The notes under the pieces: generated by a model
The model's input: only the letters and a program-made list of their open reading frames with translations
What the model was told of the DNA's origin: nothing
Database searches by the model: none
Position numbers and translations under genes: made by a program
Assembly (NCBI GenBank): GCA_021927905.1
Contig: BLLK01000045.1
Coordinates: 248,001 to 312,000 of the forward strand
From: Chaetoceros tenuissimus
Taxonomy: Eukaryota > Bacillariophyta > Thalassiosirophyceae > Chaetocerotales > Chaetocerotaceae
Length of the DNA: 64,000 nt
Direction of reading: 5' to 3'
Part shown: in pieces, positions 1-10,287 of the stretch
Layout of the letters: each line of letters opens with the position of its first letter
Position numbering within the stretch: the stretch's first letter is position 1

Positions 1-109
1 GATCAGTAGCTTTGGGCTTTTCATAGTAATGTCATTGTGCAAATAAGAAGTACATTCTTTCAAGTAAAAAATATGCTAACATACACATAAACTATGAATC
101 TGACTGCAT

Positions 110-2448
110 TTAAAGTTCATTAACTCCATTTTGCATTTTCAAGGCAAAATATGATACAATTATCCCCAAAAGAAATGCACCAAAGAAAGCCAGTGATGAA
201 TTAATGGTACTAGACTTCTTCCCCTCTTCTAAATTAAAGTCGAATTCTTCTGCTAACCTTTTGTGTATCATATAGCTCTCTCTTCGTCGGGTTGCCTTGT
301 GTTCTTGTAGCCTTTCTCGTGTCACCTTTTCTTTAGCAGTAGGAGCAAGAAGAAATGTATTCATCAAACCTTTCCCCTTCACCTCCAATGATCCTCGAGG
401 AATGACAATAAATTCATATGGGTACTTGATCGCTTCAGTCGCAACTGCGGTAGTACAATGGATACAATTCTCGATACCACTTGATTCCATTCGTGAAGCA
501 ATCTATAGATTTATGAGAAAGTTAGAGGCAGCATCCTAAAAATGTAAAGCAAGGACAAAGAACTTACATTGACTGCATCGCCCCAAAGATCAAAGAATCT
601 TCGTTTGGTTCCTACCACCCCAGCGACGACTGATCCAGTATGCAAGCCTACACCTATTGGACATTGATATAAGCGAATTATGAGATATTTTGAATCAACG
701 CCAGCAAGTACGTTGAACGGTACAAATATTGAACAGCAGATATAAACGAATGTGCTTGAATTTGAAAACTACTCACGTATACCGAACTTATTGTTACCAC
801 CATCATCATCTTTGGAGATTTCTGCGTTCAGTCTTTTCACTGCATCCAACATGTCTAGTGCAAACTGTATTGACTTATAAACATGATCTGGATCACCATC
901 TAATCCTGCTACTGCCATGTAGGCATCACCTATTGTTTTAATCTGTAAAAAGCAAAGACATGTTGAGTTTATTCGTATAGAGAAAAAAACCTGCAACGTA
1001 TTCGTTTTACGCACCTTTTCAAGATTGTATTTGTCAACTAGCATGTCGAAATCTCGAAACACCTTATTTAAATAATGAACTACCTCCATTGGAGTTCGAT
1101 CAGATGCAAACTGAGTGAACCCAACAATATCAGCAAAACAAATGGAAACATTTTCATAATTATCGGCAATTTGAATACACTCTTGACCTTTCTGAGCCTT
1201 CAATCTTTGACAAATATGATGGGGAAGAACATTCATTAATAAGGCCTCAGACTTTTCTCTCTCGAGTTCGGAGGTCGCAGCTCTTTCTTTGTCCTCCATA
1301 TCTCTCATGATTCCGATGAAGCCATGCCGATTGCTATTTGTAGAAGATACTTCGAATTCGGAAACTGTTAACAATATGGGGAATGTGCTTCCATCTTTTC
1401 TTTGCCCTGTCACATTTCTACCCTTCCCAACTACATAGGATTCTGACTCTCCACTCATTGCTTGTTTTCTTCTGTTACTTGCCATGTATTTATCCAAGTA
1501 ACTTTGATGATGAGTCGCATGAGAATTTGGCATTAAAAGTGTCACAGAATGCCCAAGTAATTCTTCTTTGGTGTATCCAAAGACTTCAGTACATGCTGGA
1601 TTACATCTTTCGATAACACCTTGGGTAGTTATCACCACAATGGGGTCGACACATGAATCAATCATGGCCTTTAAAACTTGTCGTTCTTCTTCTTCTGCGC
1701 TCAAAGATCGCATAATACCGTTGAATACTTTTTCACCATTTAAAGTTGCTTCTGATAGTGTAAGGAACATCGGAAACGTTGTGCCATCCTTTCTCATTCC
1801 AGGCAACGAGCGTCCTCTTCTACCTTGCTCGACAACCTTTGCAACTCCTGAGATGAGATAATTTTGAATAAATTGAGAATGTCTCGAAGCAAATGGCTCA
1901 GGCATAAGCATTGATATGTTGTTGCCTACGAGTTCTTCTCTTTCATATTGAAAAAATTTACAACAAGCTGGATTAGCAAGTCGTATAGTTCCATCGCAAC
2001 TAATTTGGACTATAGGGTCCATCGAAGACTCCACCAAATTTTTCATAGCATTGAGAAGCTGCTCGCCCTCTAACTCAGCTGAAAGATTTCTCATTATGCC
2101 AATCCATTCTCGTGTTCCTGTTTCTTCGTTAAAAATCTCTGTTAGAGTTAGGAACATTGGAAATGTATTTCCGTCGCGTTTTAATCCTTGGAGTTTCCTG
2201 CCCACTCTAGGTACAACTTTTCTAACACCTGTTTCTAGATAATTGCTAATATACTTTGCATGCTGAGATGCATATGGCTCAGGCATTAGTAAACTTATAT
2301 TTTTGCCAACCAGTTCATCAGAGCTATACCCAAAACAATTACAACATGCTTCATTCGCCGACAATATTACACCGCAACTATCAATATGCACAAATGGATC
2401 TATTGTGACAATATCTCTAATACTATCAGCCTTGTTCATCTGGGCCAT
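110..2448 (-). CDS. Triple-PAS class III adenylate cyclase with C-terminal membrane anchor
   Basis: Predicted to make cAMP from ATP under control of PAS sensor domains. Four exons fit the frame: 2448-1015, 942-777, 653-568 and 502-110, giving about 692 residues. The first intron (943-1014, 72 nt) has no stop and keeps frame, so an unspliced reading wrongly inserts 24 residues between LEK and IKTIGD. Three similar PAS modules span roughly residues 10-125, 130-250 and 255-395; each has the pattern ANPAC...GY/QY...LMPEP...RKDG...FP. The cyclase domain starts near residue 420. Visible catalytic residues are the metal aspartates D440 (FADIVGF) and D484 (TIGDAY), purine-selecting K480 and D555 (FFDLWGD), and transition-state N562 and R566 (VNIASR). 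The Lys/Asp pair is the adenylate, not guanylate, signature. A hydrophobic helix near the C-terminus (LAFFGAFLLGIIVSYFALKM) suggests tail anchoring. The PAS ligand is unknown. Confidence 0.88.
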
Positions 2449-2856
2449 TTCCTACTGCTTGAAGAAGTATAGTAATTGCTACAAAGATATCATGTTTAAT
2501 GTGATGGCTTTTTTCTGACTGATTATCCTTCCTCCTCATATCCATATTCCTCCTTCCTTTTTCGTCCTGTATCAGTCGTGGATCCTTTCCTTTGAAAGGG
2601 GTCATTCGAACATTTTAAATTTTTGACACCGTCATGAGAAGGGAGTGCCGATAGTATGTAGGTACGTACGAGTAAAAGTAGGAGAGAAGAAGAGAGGGGG
2701 AGACAAATAAAAATTACCACAAGTAACACCACCATTGATCATCATAGAACCGCCATCCATATATATTTACCCATTTTTAATTAAGAAATACTCATATACT
2801 GAGGATTGGGATTATATGTTATGAACTCCAATTGATGGTGAGATGGATAGCTAGAG
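2449..2856. other. Divergent intergenic region between cyclase and DUF3605-like gene
   Basis: About 400 nt separating two divergently transcribed genes, so it must hold both promoters. It contains a GTACGTAC palindrome near 2662 and a TATA-like stretch (CATATATATTTACC) near 2757. No convincing open reading frame or RNA gene is seen; the small open frames here are unsupported. Confidence 0.5.
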
Positions 2857-3507
2857 ATGGATTCAAAACTTTCATGGAATGATCTCAAATCCATCATTGA
2901 GGAACGGAAACTCGAGAAACTGAAAAGAAGTGTAAGAGCATCACAGAGTATATTTTATATTTTCTAGTATTGAACGTATCTCAGTCTTCATAACTGTATT
3001 CTGTTTTTACCCTACGAGTAGTCGGAACAGGAACGAATATATCAAGCAAGTATATTATTCATCAAGAGGCATTTTAAGTCCATATACGATTTTATACTCT
3101 ATTCAAAGTTCGACTATGAATTAGAACCTTTCAAGATTACAAAGGAAAGTCAAAAAGACGATTCCTTGAACCCAGAAATATCAAAAATATCACAAACATT
3201 CCCAATGCCGCCTGAAGGATATTGTTGGAAAAGTGTGAATCCAGAGAAACATAATTGTCAAACGTCAAGATTGGTGCTGAATGATTTCCCATATTATTTC
3301 GAAGAAAATATAGAACATTGGGTGTATTGGAAGTTAGGTAGTACTATTACGGAATCGGAAATCAACAATACTATCAATAGCTTTTCGCAGGACAAGAAGT
3401 ATTTAGAAATATCTTTTTGGATCAACCCACCACACCTCAAGAGTCTCCCGGATATAGACCATGTACATTTTGTATGTCTATGCAAGAATAAACCGGTCGG
3501 TACATGA
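2857..3507 (+). CDS. DUF3605-like protein
   Basis: A two-exon gene reconstructed from frame continuity: 2857-2931 and 3022-3507, with a 90-nt intron (GTAAGA...GTAG), giving 186 residues. The first exon encodes MDSKLSWNDLKSIIEE and ends in KRS; the second starts SEQERIYQ. The join gives the W-x-D-L-K...L-x-R-S...Y arrangement that I associate with the start of the DUF3605 family (PF12239). Later blocks also fit that family: NDFPYYFEENIEHWVYW (with a conserved H) and LPDIDHVHFVC near the end. The function of the family is unknown and no signal peptide or membrane segment is seen. The family name comes from memory of its motif pattern and should be tested by a profile search; the exon structure itself is well supported. 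Confidence 0.7.
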
Positions 3508-3564
3508 CCTTCCAAATAAGCTTGAAAATTCTCAAGATATCTATATTATAACATTTATTTGTAA

Positions 3565-4020
3565 TTATTGTTCATTTACATTGTTCCTCTCTTGGGATGC
3601 CCCGTGTCTGCTGTAGTTTAGTGGTTGACTTCTAGCTTGATTCATACTCTTCTCCATTCTTCTCTTCTTGATTGTGGTCAATACTACAGATGATACCACC
3701 TTGCTGGCTACAGTATTGGCAACCGTCACTAGACACGCTCCATTCAGCAATCCCAAGAGAGCAGAAGTGGCAACAGCAACAGTGGTATCAATATTCATTC
3801 TTGGCATGTGTGGAACATGCTTCAGTAGCTTACATTGCTGCACTTGTATTTTCATTGACAAGTCGATTTTATTCATGGTTCCTTGAAATCTTTTGACAAC
3901 ATTTTTCCTTGCCCGCTTCATCTTGAAGTCTATCCTTCGAAGAGTTTTGAACGGGAACCTTTCCTTTGTTTTTCTCAGTTGCTCTCGCATCTTTGTCCTC
4001 TGGTGATCCTGCTTGCTCAA
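3565..4020 (-). CDS. Hypothetical small basic membrane protein
   Basis: An intact single-exon frame of 151 residues that I do not recognise. The first 65 residues are strongly basic (many K and R, e.g. FKMKRARKNVVKRF). They are followed by a hydrophobic stretch at about residues 77-117 (TTVAVATSALLGLLNGACL then VTVANTVASKVVSSVVLTTI) that could form one or two membrane helices, then a polar tail. It is convergent with the DUF3605-like gene (57 nt between stops) and divergent from the methyltransferase gene, which matches the alternating layout of the locus. Length and composition make it more plausible than the overlapping frames on the other strand, but no homologue can be named and it could be a chance frame. 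Confidence 0.4.
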   Translation of the reverse strand: MSKQDHQRTKMREQLRKTKERFPFKTLRRIDFKMKRARKNVVKRFQGTMNKIDLSMKIQVQQCKLLKHVPHMPRMNIDTTVAVATSALLGLLNGACLVTVANTVASKVVSSVVLTTIKKRRMEKSMNQARSQPLNYSRHGASQERNNVNEQ

Positions 4021-4311
4021 ATGCTATTGTTAGCTGTTGCGTTTTGGTATAGAGAGATACAACTACTTCGTGGTAGGAAAAAAAGCAAAAGAACATCTCC
4101 TGCCGCCTCCTGCCTCCTCCTAGCGTCTTGAGAATTTTTGTCTCGTCGAAAATCGCTTATTGGAAGAATATAGCTTTTGACAGTCGTAGACAGGGAATTC
4201 CGAATTGTTAGCCGACTGAAAAAGCGGATCTCTTCATCTTTAGTAAAAAAAAATAAAAGACAGTTCTTCTTCTTCATCTTGAAAATAACTATTTTCAATT
4301 ACAACATTCAC

Positions 4312-5405
4312 ATGCTTTCAATAGCAACACAAACATGTATCATATTGTTAGCTTGCAGTTTGCTGCAAGTCTGTTGCTTTTCGACAAATAATGATCCGTC
4401 ATCGTTTAAGTTGTCATCAATTCATCATGATGAAAGCAGAAGAAACACTTTAAAGCAAATTACATCGATGGTTCCAATGTTGCTTCCGGGGGATGTATTA
4501 GCAGGTGAATGTGATGACGGTACAATAGTGGCAGAGATGCAGATCCCTGGAGCTTATCAACAGTTGTGCATGAGTCTACCAAGTAGGACAATAACATTGA
4601 AAAGTATAGGAGAAACTGTTACCGTCGTCCAGGGGGCAGCAGAAGATCAGTCTTCAGGTGCAAGCAATAACTCAAGTGTTTCAGGACGGACTGGTGTTGC
4701 ATTATGGAATAGGTGAGTTATATATACTCATTGAATTCATTCGATTCGCATATCAGAATCTGACATTTGTGTCATTTAAAATCACCAAGTGGAATATTAC
4801 TTTCTCGATTGTTGGATGAAATAGCAATAAAAGAGTCTGATTTTTTCAAAGATAAGAGTGTTTTGGAGTTAGGATGTGGAGTTGCGTTGTCTGCGATAGT
4901 GGCATCAAAGCTTGGAGCATCAGAAATAGTAGCAACCGATGGAAATGAAGAAGTGTTGAAGTTGGCACAAAGAAATTTGGAATTGAATAAAGTTATAAAT
5001 AACGCTTCATCCGCAGTATTGAAATGGGGGACATTAGACACTGTCGACTTTTTTGATTCGTCAAATTTAGTTATTGGATCTGATCTGACATACAATTCTG
5101 GTTCGTGGGGAGTTCTTGCAGAGACTCTTCGAGATGTATTGAAAACAAATGGATATTTCATATACTTAACCTTAGGACATGCTGGTTTCAATGTATCAAG
5201 TGAACTAGGAGGATTCCTAACTTTGGTTGAAAGCCGAGGGGAAATTGAGCTTGTAAAGGAAGGCAGTGACGCATGGCCATTCAAATCTATACCATCTTTG
5301 GATCAATTACTATTATCTTCGTTGAGCCCGAAAGAACGAGAAGTCGTCTCTAGCACTGGTGGCTTTAAAACAGTCGTGATGAGAAAGAGAAGGAAGAGAC
5401 GATAG
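4312..5405 (+). CDS. Family-16 (METTL21/FAM86-type) protein methyltransferase, signal-bearing
   Basis: An SAM-dependent methyltransferase of the Methyltransf_16 group, whose known members methylate lysines of elongation factors and chaperones. Exons 4312-4712 and 4790-5405 with a 77-nt intron (GTGAGT...CCAAG) encode 338 residues; the join restores TGVALWNSGILLSRLL, the family's G-x-x-x-W...L entry motif. Motif I is VLELGCGVALSAIVASKLGA (about residues 157-176), followed by IVATDGNEEVL. The post-I element GSDLTYN corresponds to the D-x-x-Y substrate motif. The N-terminus (MLSIATQTCIILLACSLLQVCCF) looks like a signal peptide ending in a C-F-S site, so plastid or secretory targeting is possible, which is unusual for this mainly cytosolic group. 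The C-terminus is Lys/Arg rich (MRKRRKRR). The substrate cannot be told from the sequence. Confidence 0.8.
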
Positions 5406-5481
5406 ATGAAAAATACACTTTAATTATTAATATAAAAAGATTTGAATTAACTAGTGTACAATCATAGCTATGTTGCTATCT

Positions 5482-6312
5482 TTAAGGATCATAGTCATCA
5501 ACCTTTACAGAAACGAAATATCCACCAGGTGCATTCTGCTTGATAATAAGCATATCATCATCTAGATATGTAACATCAAAGAATCCTGGTGCAGTTTCTG
5601 GATCAACGCCTGGAATATCTTCAAACTTAATCTGTGGGAAATTGACACTGAATGGAGGAAGCATATCTGCCTTCATTCCAAATACTTCGACTGGCTTTAA
5701 ACTCACTGCTTCAAATACCAAACCAACTCTGTTCGAATTACTTGCACGTTTTGATGTTCTTGTTTTGACCTCCGCACGTAACAAAGAGGATGGAAAATTG
5801 GTTGGAAGGAGTGTTTGTGCACGGGGAATAAAGTCGATAATATTGGTAGCGATGGGAGGATCGATCACTTGATAGATACTGCCTGGCGCAGCGACTGGAT
5901 TCGCTCCCAAGTTCAAAACATCTAGTGCAGTTGTCCAGACCATTCTCCATGCCCCCTTCAATGGGATTTCATCACCTGTATATTCTCCATCTACACCTTC
6001 AGCCGCGTTGATAGGTGTTGGATTCATCAGTTCTAATTCAGCCACAAGGTCGTTTACTTTTTGTTTTGCACTTGCAGAAGCACCATACCCACGATCATAG
6101 GATGCACATAGTTGAATAAGTTTTCGTTTCATGCTTTGACGCTCTTCATCGTCACCTATATCTTGTGGCATATCCATACTGCTATCAACATCAGAAGGAG
6201 CAGACGAAAAGAACTTTACATTTGTACGTTGATTTGCAGGCCTACTGAGCACAAATGCACAGGTTTGTGCCGCGAAGCTCAGAAAAAGTAAAGCTAAGAA
6301 TCTCATTTCCAA
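5482..6312 (-). CDS. Plastid lipid-associated protein (PAP/fibrillin)
   Basis: A 276-residue single-exon protein of the PAP/fibrillin family, lipocalin-like proteins that bind lipids in plastoglobules and thylakoids. The start MEMRFLALLFLSFAAQTCAFVLSRP is a signal peptide followed by an A-F cleavage motif, the diatom bipartite plastid-import pattern. The family core begins near residue 68 (KLIQLCASYDRGYGASA, then VNDLVAELE) and has the hallmark LKGAWRMVWTTALDVL block, where fibrillins have W-x-L-x-Y-T-T. The C-terminal half ends with TYLDDDMLIIKQNAPGGYFV, matching the usual ending of the domain (D..L.I.R...G..FV). It is convergent with the methyltransferase gene (76 nt between stops) and divergent from the LRR gene. 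The lipid ligand cannot be inferred. Confidence 0.85.
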   Translation of the reverse strand: MEMRFLALLFLSFAAQTCAFVLSRPANQRTNVKFFSSAPSDVDSSMDMPQDIGDDEERQSMKRKLIQLCASYDRGYGASASAKQKVNDLVAELELMNPTPINAAEGVDGEYTGDEIPLKGAWRMVWTTALDVLNLGANPVAAPGSIYQVIDPPIATNIIDFIPRAQTLLPTNFPSSLLRAEVKTRTSKRASNSNRVGLVFEAVSLKPVEVFGMKADMLPPFSVNFPQIKFEDIPGVDPETAPGFFDVTYLDDDMLIIKQNAPGGYFVSVKVDDYDP

Positions 6313-6591
6313 TATTTTACTTAGAAATGCAAATCACTAGTTCCTAGTAGTAAGATTTCAATAGGTGTGTCGAAAGGGTTTCATATCATCTGCTGTCGAC
6401 TGCTTGTTGCTTGTCTTGCTGTGGTTGAATTGAAAAGATTTGTTTTGTTTATAGCACTGATATGGGACCCCCTGATTTCAAGGGGTATAAGCTAATGTCA
6501 ATGACATCCCAGCCATTCATTTCGATGCGTCTATTAACGAGCTACGAGATGCGAGAGAATTTATTATTGTTTTCATACATATTTCAACACA

Positions 6592-8075
6592 ATGGCTTGG
6601 TAAGGATGTGTGTATGAGTGCTTTATATTCTTTGACATATTGAAGGCTCATCTTGTTTTGTTTGCAGGGGAAGTGCCGGCTTTAAATCTTGCAAAAATCT
6701 ACTCGATAGAATTGAGAAAAATGACCCATCTCTTGTGGAGCTCGTCGTACTCCCGATGAAGAACTTTGGAGATGAAGATTTGAAGCGTTTATCTGAGATT
6801 ATCGAGTCTGGGAAAAACAATAATTTAAAATCTATCAGCGCTTCAGGACATAGAGTGTCTCCAGAATCATTGTTTTTATTGGGGAAAGCGCTAGCTTCCG
6901 AAAATGGAAGATATATTACAAAAGTTGCTATTGGGGATGAACATATGATGGACGAAGGAATTATTTCTTTCTGTGAACCTTTAATCGAAGTGAATGGGGG
7001 TAACATTGAAGAGCTAGATTTGGCATACAAGAATATCACCAAGACTGGTGCCAAAATCATAGGAGAAACATTTGGAAGAAGTAAATGTATGAAGCGGTTA
7101 GAGTTGTATAGAAATCCAGATATGGGAGATGAAGGAATCACCGACCTATGCCATGCTGCCATCACAAGATCTGGATCATCACTATGTTTTAAAAATATTG
7201 AATATTTGGATATTTCTGAGTGTCAAATCACAGGAGATGGAATGATTGCTTTTGCTGACTGTTTGACAAATGGTGAAAGTAGTGAGAATGTTAGATCATC
7301 TGCACTTGAATTGCAAGTTAGTAAAAACGATATTGGACCGGAGGGTTGTAAACACATAGCAAAGCTTCTTTCAAATCAGGATGGTAGATCCAGTATAATA
7401 TCAAGATTATCAATGAAGAAATGCGTGTTGGGTGATGAAGGTTTTGAGATTCTCGTCAATGCTTTTAAAGAGGATTGTTCAAGATTACTTTTCATGGATT
7501 TAAGTGACAACGAAATTGGTGCAAAGGGAGCATTACACGTCTCAGAAGCATTGACTGCAAACTCACGAAACATCAAATCTCTTGGTGAAGTCATATTAGC
7601 AAATAATCCTTTGGAAGAAGAAGGTATTTTGAAACTCGCTAAATCGATGCAAAAAGAGGAAAATGCTATCCACACTTTGGATCTCAGTGGAACAAAATGT
7701 GGTGTAAATGGTGCTGTAGAGATTCTTCAATGTCCTACTCTGAAATCTATCAGGCTCTTTAATAATAATTTGAGTTGTGATGGTTTTGAAGCGATCACGC
7801 CATTTTTCATTGGAGGACATGCCACAATAGAACATTTAGATCTTGGTGGAAATAGAGCAAAGGAGAGTGCTGTTGCTACACTTCTTCATGCCATCATGAT
7901 GGATGTAGATTCAATGGAAAGTAAACTCGCTACACTAGAGATTGGTGGAAATGAAGTTGGTGAAATAGTTGAAGAGATCTTAAGAGAGATGGAGACAACA
8001 CGTCCTGAAATTGATGTTGCAAGAGATCGACCTTCTGTGGAACAACCCAATGATTTTGGAGAAGAAAAAGCTTAA
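6592..8075 (+). CDS. RNase-inhibitor-type leucine-rich repeat protein
   Basis: An intracellular LRR protein of about 471 residues, probably a protein-interaction scaffold. The open frame begins inside exon 2. An 8-nt first exon (ATGGCTTG, 6592-6599) with a GTAAGG donor and a TTTGCAG acceptor (intron 6600-6667) continues it perfectly as MAWGSAGFKSCKNLLDRIE, which I take as the start; the alternative is the internal ATG at 6759. The repeats have the 28-29 residue RI/NOD type: LDLAYKNITKTGAKIIGE, LDISECQITGDGMIAFAD, LDLSDNEIGAKGALHVSE, LDLSGTKCGVNGAVEIL and LDLGGNRAKESAVATLL. No signal peptide, membrane helix, NACHT or RanGAP-specific motif is visible. Its stop lies 19 nt from the stop of the opposing WD40 gene. 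Confidence 0.8.
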
Positions 8076-8094
8076 GTTAATTTTCTCTTCTATT

Positions 8095-9951
8095 TTATTT
8101 TGTACTATCAGACTTGCTTGGACATAAAACCATAACATCCCCGCCATCTATAGCTACAGCTACATTTGAGCCTTGTACTTTACTGCAACCTGCATCCCCG
8201 CAATCTTGTGGTAAATACCCTCTACTGTATACTGGTGTGATGTCTGTATCTGGCGTCCTTTCTGGATCAAAATTAAAAAGAGCGAGAGAACCGCTTCCTT
8301 CGCTACCACTAAGAATGTATTGATTTTCATTATCACTCTTGAGGAAGGAAGGTCGATGTATGCGTTTGTGCTTTCTAGTTGTCTGTGGCACATGTCCCTT
8401 TAACCTTCGAAAAGGAGTACCTAAATTTCTCCTATCCCACACAAGAATCACATCATCAAGTCCAGCAGTCGCAAAGTAACTTCGGCTTTCATTTTCCCAA
8501 ACAAATGCGTGAGGTTTATAGTGCGCATCATCACATGAAAAAATAACCTTATTAGTTCGATAATCATGAAGAGCAAATGACCCGTCATCTGATGTCGATC
8601 CTATTTGACTTCCATTCATTTGAACCGATGATACTTTGGATGTATGATGATTTGAAACAAAAGATGGGGTACAGTTTCTGCCATGGCAAATTGCTTCCAT
8701 TGATGTTACGCAAATTGTCTTATCTTTTGAACCTGTGCATACAAGAACATCCCTGTAATTTGTATCTTTTCTTTCAACATGCATAGAGAAGATACCACTA
8801 CTATGGAGGGTTTTTCCTGTCTGTGTAAGTAATTTGGGTACGCCAGATGACGATGCTGTACTTTTCAGATCCCATAAACACACTGAACCATCGTTTCCAG
8901 CAGTGAGTAAATTTGATGGACACGATCCTTTTTCATTGTTGTTTATATCGCTTTGACTTGGAACAAAAAGAGCATCTGCAATCCACCGGCCATTGTGACC
9001 CTTGAAACTGATGACAGATTCGATCCCACCTTCATTCGGTTTATCATACATATTCCATATTGATACAATTCCAGACTTTCCAGCTCCGACGACCCATTGC
9101 ATAGGGTAATTTTCATCATCTGAGTATAAATCTAGTGAATACAGAGCAAGTTTTGCTTTAGGAGATAGCAATCTAGAACCAACTGGCTCCAGTGATGCAA
9201 TTGGACCTTTGTGCGCAGATAATGATAATGCATTGTTCGTGTCTTCATGTGTACTATTCATTGAATATTGCACTAGAGGTGAATCCTCAAACATTTCAAG
9301 TTCATCTTGTACTTCCTGTTCCATTGCCAATGGTTGAGATGCATTTTCTGTCAACGAGTTAGTCTCGTCCACTTCGGTCAAAGATTTCCTATTTCGTGTT
9401 GATCTTCGAACTGGCAAATTCTTTTTAGGGAAAGTTGGAGCGGAAACTTTCTTTCGTTTCTTCTTCCTATTTACAGTTGAAGATGAAGTGTCCCTGTTCA
9501 TCATTGGCAAAGAGTTTGGTTCTGCAAGCCCGAGCGCAACAAGTCTTTCATGATTTCTTTTAATATTTCTCAGACGAAGCTTTTCATATTCCGATAAGAT
9601 ATTATCATCGCTACCAAATGCTTCACTGGAGACATTACTTCTATTCGTTTCAGATGGTTTGTCGACGTCATTGCTAATTACTTCTTCACTCTCTGAATCT
9701 GATACTTTGTCATGATTATCAATATTTTCATGACGATTGCTATTCATCTGTCTTTCTTCTGTATTCTCTTCTTGTACATGAACAGAATCAGAAGTCATAT
9801 GGGATGGCTTTACATCATTTATGCATGAATTCACCTGATCATCATGATTGTCATTTGTACTGCTGGTTGTGACAATATCCGAAGATTTTTCCGTGCCTTT
9901 TGCCTGCTTCTTTGAATGAAAGAATGAGAGAAGCAGCGTCTGCTTTACCAT
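8095..9951 (-). CDS. WD40-repeat protein with N-terminal PCNA-interacting (PIP) box
   Basis: A single-exon protein of 618 residues. Residues 4-11 read QTLLLSFF, an exact PIP-box (Q-x-x-L-x-x-F-F) in the N-terminal position seen in MSH6-type PCNA clients, followed by basic residues. Next comes a long acidic/polar linker (about residues 20-240) with a nuclear-type basic patch (KKKRKKVSAP, then RRSTRNRK) and a LRLRNIKRNHERLVALGLAEP helix reminiscent of WDR76/CMR1-like proteins. The C-terminal half is a WD40 propeller with recognisable blades: VSIWNMYD, LLTAGNDGSVCLWDLKS, VLVCTGSKDKTICV, IGSTSDDGSFALHDYRT, FATAGLDDVILVWDRR and ILSGSEGSGSLALFNFD. It is probably a replication- or repair-linked chromatin adaptor (WDR76-, DDB2- or CDT2-like). 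Exact orthology is uncertain; the PIP box and the propeller are directly visible. Confidence 0.8.
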   Translation of the reverse strand: MVKQTLLLSFFHSKKQAKGTEKSSDIVTTSSTNDNHDDQVNSCINDVKPSHMTSDSVHVQEENTEERQMNSNRHENIDNHDKVSDSESEEVISNDVDKPSETNRSNVSSEAFGSDDNILSEYEKLRLRNIKRNHERLVALGLAEPNSLPMMNRDTSSSTVNRKKKRKKVSAPTFPKKNLPVRRSTRNRKSLTEVDETNSLTENASQPLAMEQEVQDELEMFEDSPLVQYSMNSTHEDTNNALSLSAHKGPIASLEPVGSRLLSPKAKLALYSLDLYSDDENYPMQWVVGAGKSGIVSIWNMYDKPNEGGIESVISFKGHNGRWIADALFVPSQSDINNNEKGSCPSNLLTAGNDGSVCLWDLKSTASSSGVPKLLTQTGKTLHSSGIFSMHVERKDTNYRDVLVCTGSKDKTICVTSMEAICHGRNCTPSFVSNHHTSKVSSVQMNGSQIGSTSDDGSFALHDYRTNKVIFSCDDAHYKPHAFVWENESRSYFATAGLDDVILVWDRRNLGTPFRRLKGHVPQTTRKHKRIHRPSFLKSDNENQYILSGSEGSGSLALFNFDPERTPDTDITPVYSRGYLPQDCGDAGCSKVQGSNVAVAIDGGDVMVLCPSKSDSTK

Positions 9952-10287
9952 TGGAAGTTTATGTATATGATTGGAAGTGCTGGAAGTAGAGTTTTTAATG
10001 AGTATAACATTCAGTGTACTCGAATGTAAGGTATGTTGTTGTGTATGTTCAATACAAATATGTTTGGCTTTTTGTTTTGATGGCGGGCTAAGACTTTTTG
10101 ACTTTTGTAATCAGTTAAATTTCTATATTTTAGATTTGATTTCAGCACGATTGAAGATCAATGGCGGATACACCATGAAGAACAATGATGACGCGTAGCT
10201 TAACAAACTACAAAATAAGAGGCCGTATTAGCATCAAAAGTGGAAGGTAATACTATTATCTTTTGCATATGCTCTAATACAATAGGT
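9952..10287. other. Divergent promoter region, WD40 gene / aldo-keto reductase
   Basis: 336 nt between two divergent starts. It includes TGATGGCGGGC near 10079, a GC-rich core in AT-rich surroundings that could be a transcription-factor site. The reductase frame is open upstream to an earlier in-frame ATG at 10240. No separate gene is supported. Confidence 0.4.

Noticed and set aside
943-1014. Insertion of 24 residues in the cyclase catalytic domain
   Set aside because: It is a 72-nt stop-free intron with GT and AG ends; removing it restores the invariant LEK-IKTIGDAY sequence.
2523-2735. 70-codon hydrophobic minus-strand frame upstream of the cyclase
   Set aside because: Its Leu/Ser-rich composition comes from CT-rich DNA in a divergent promoter; no gene evidence.
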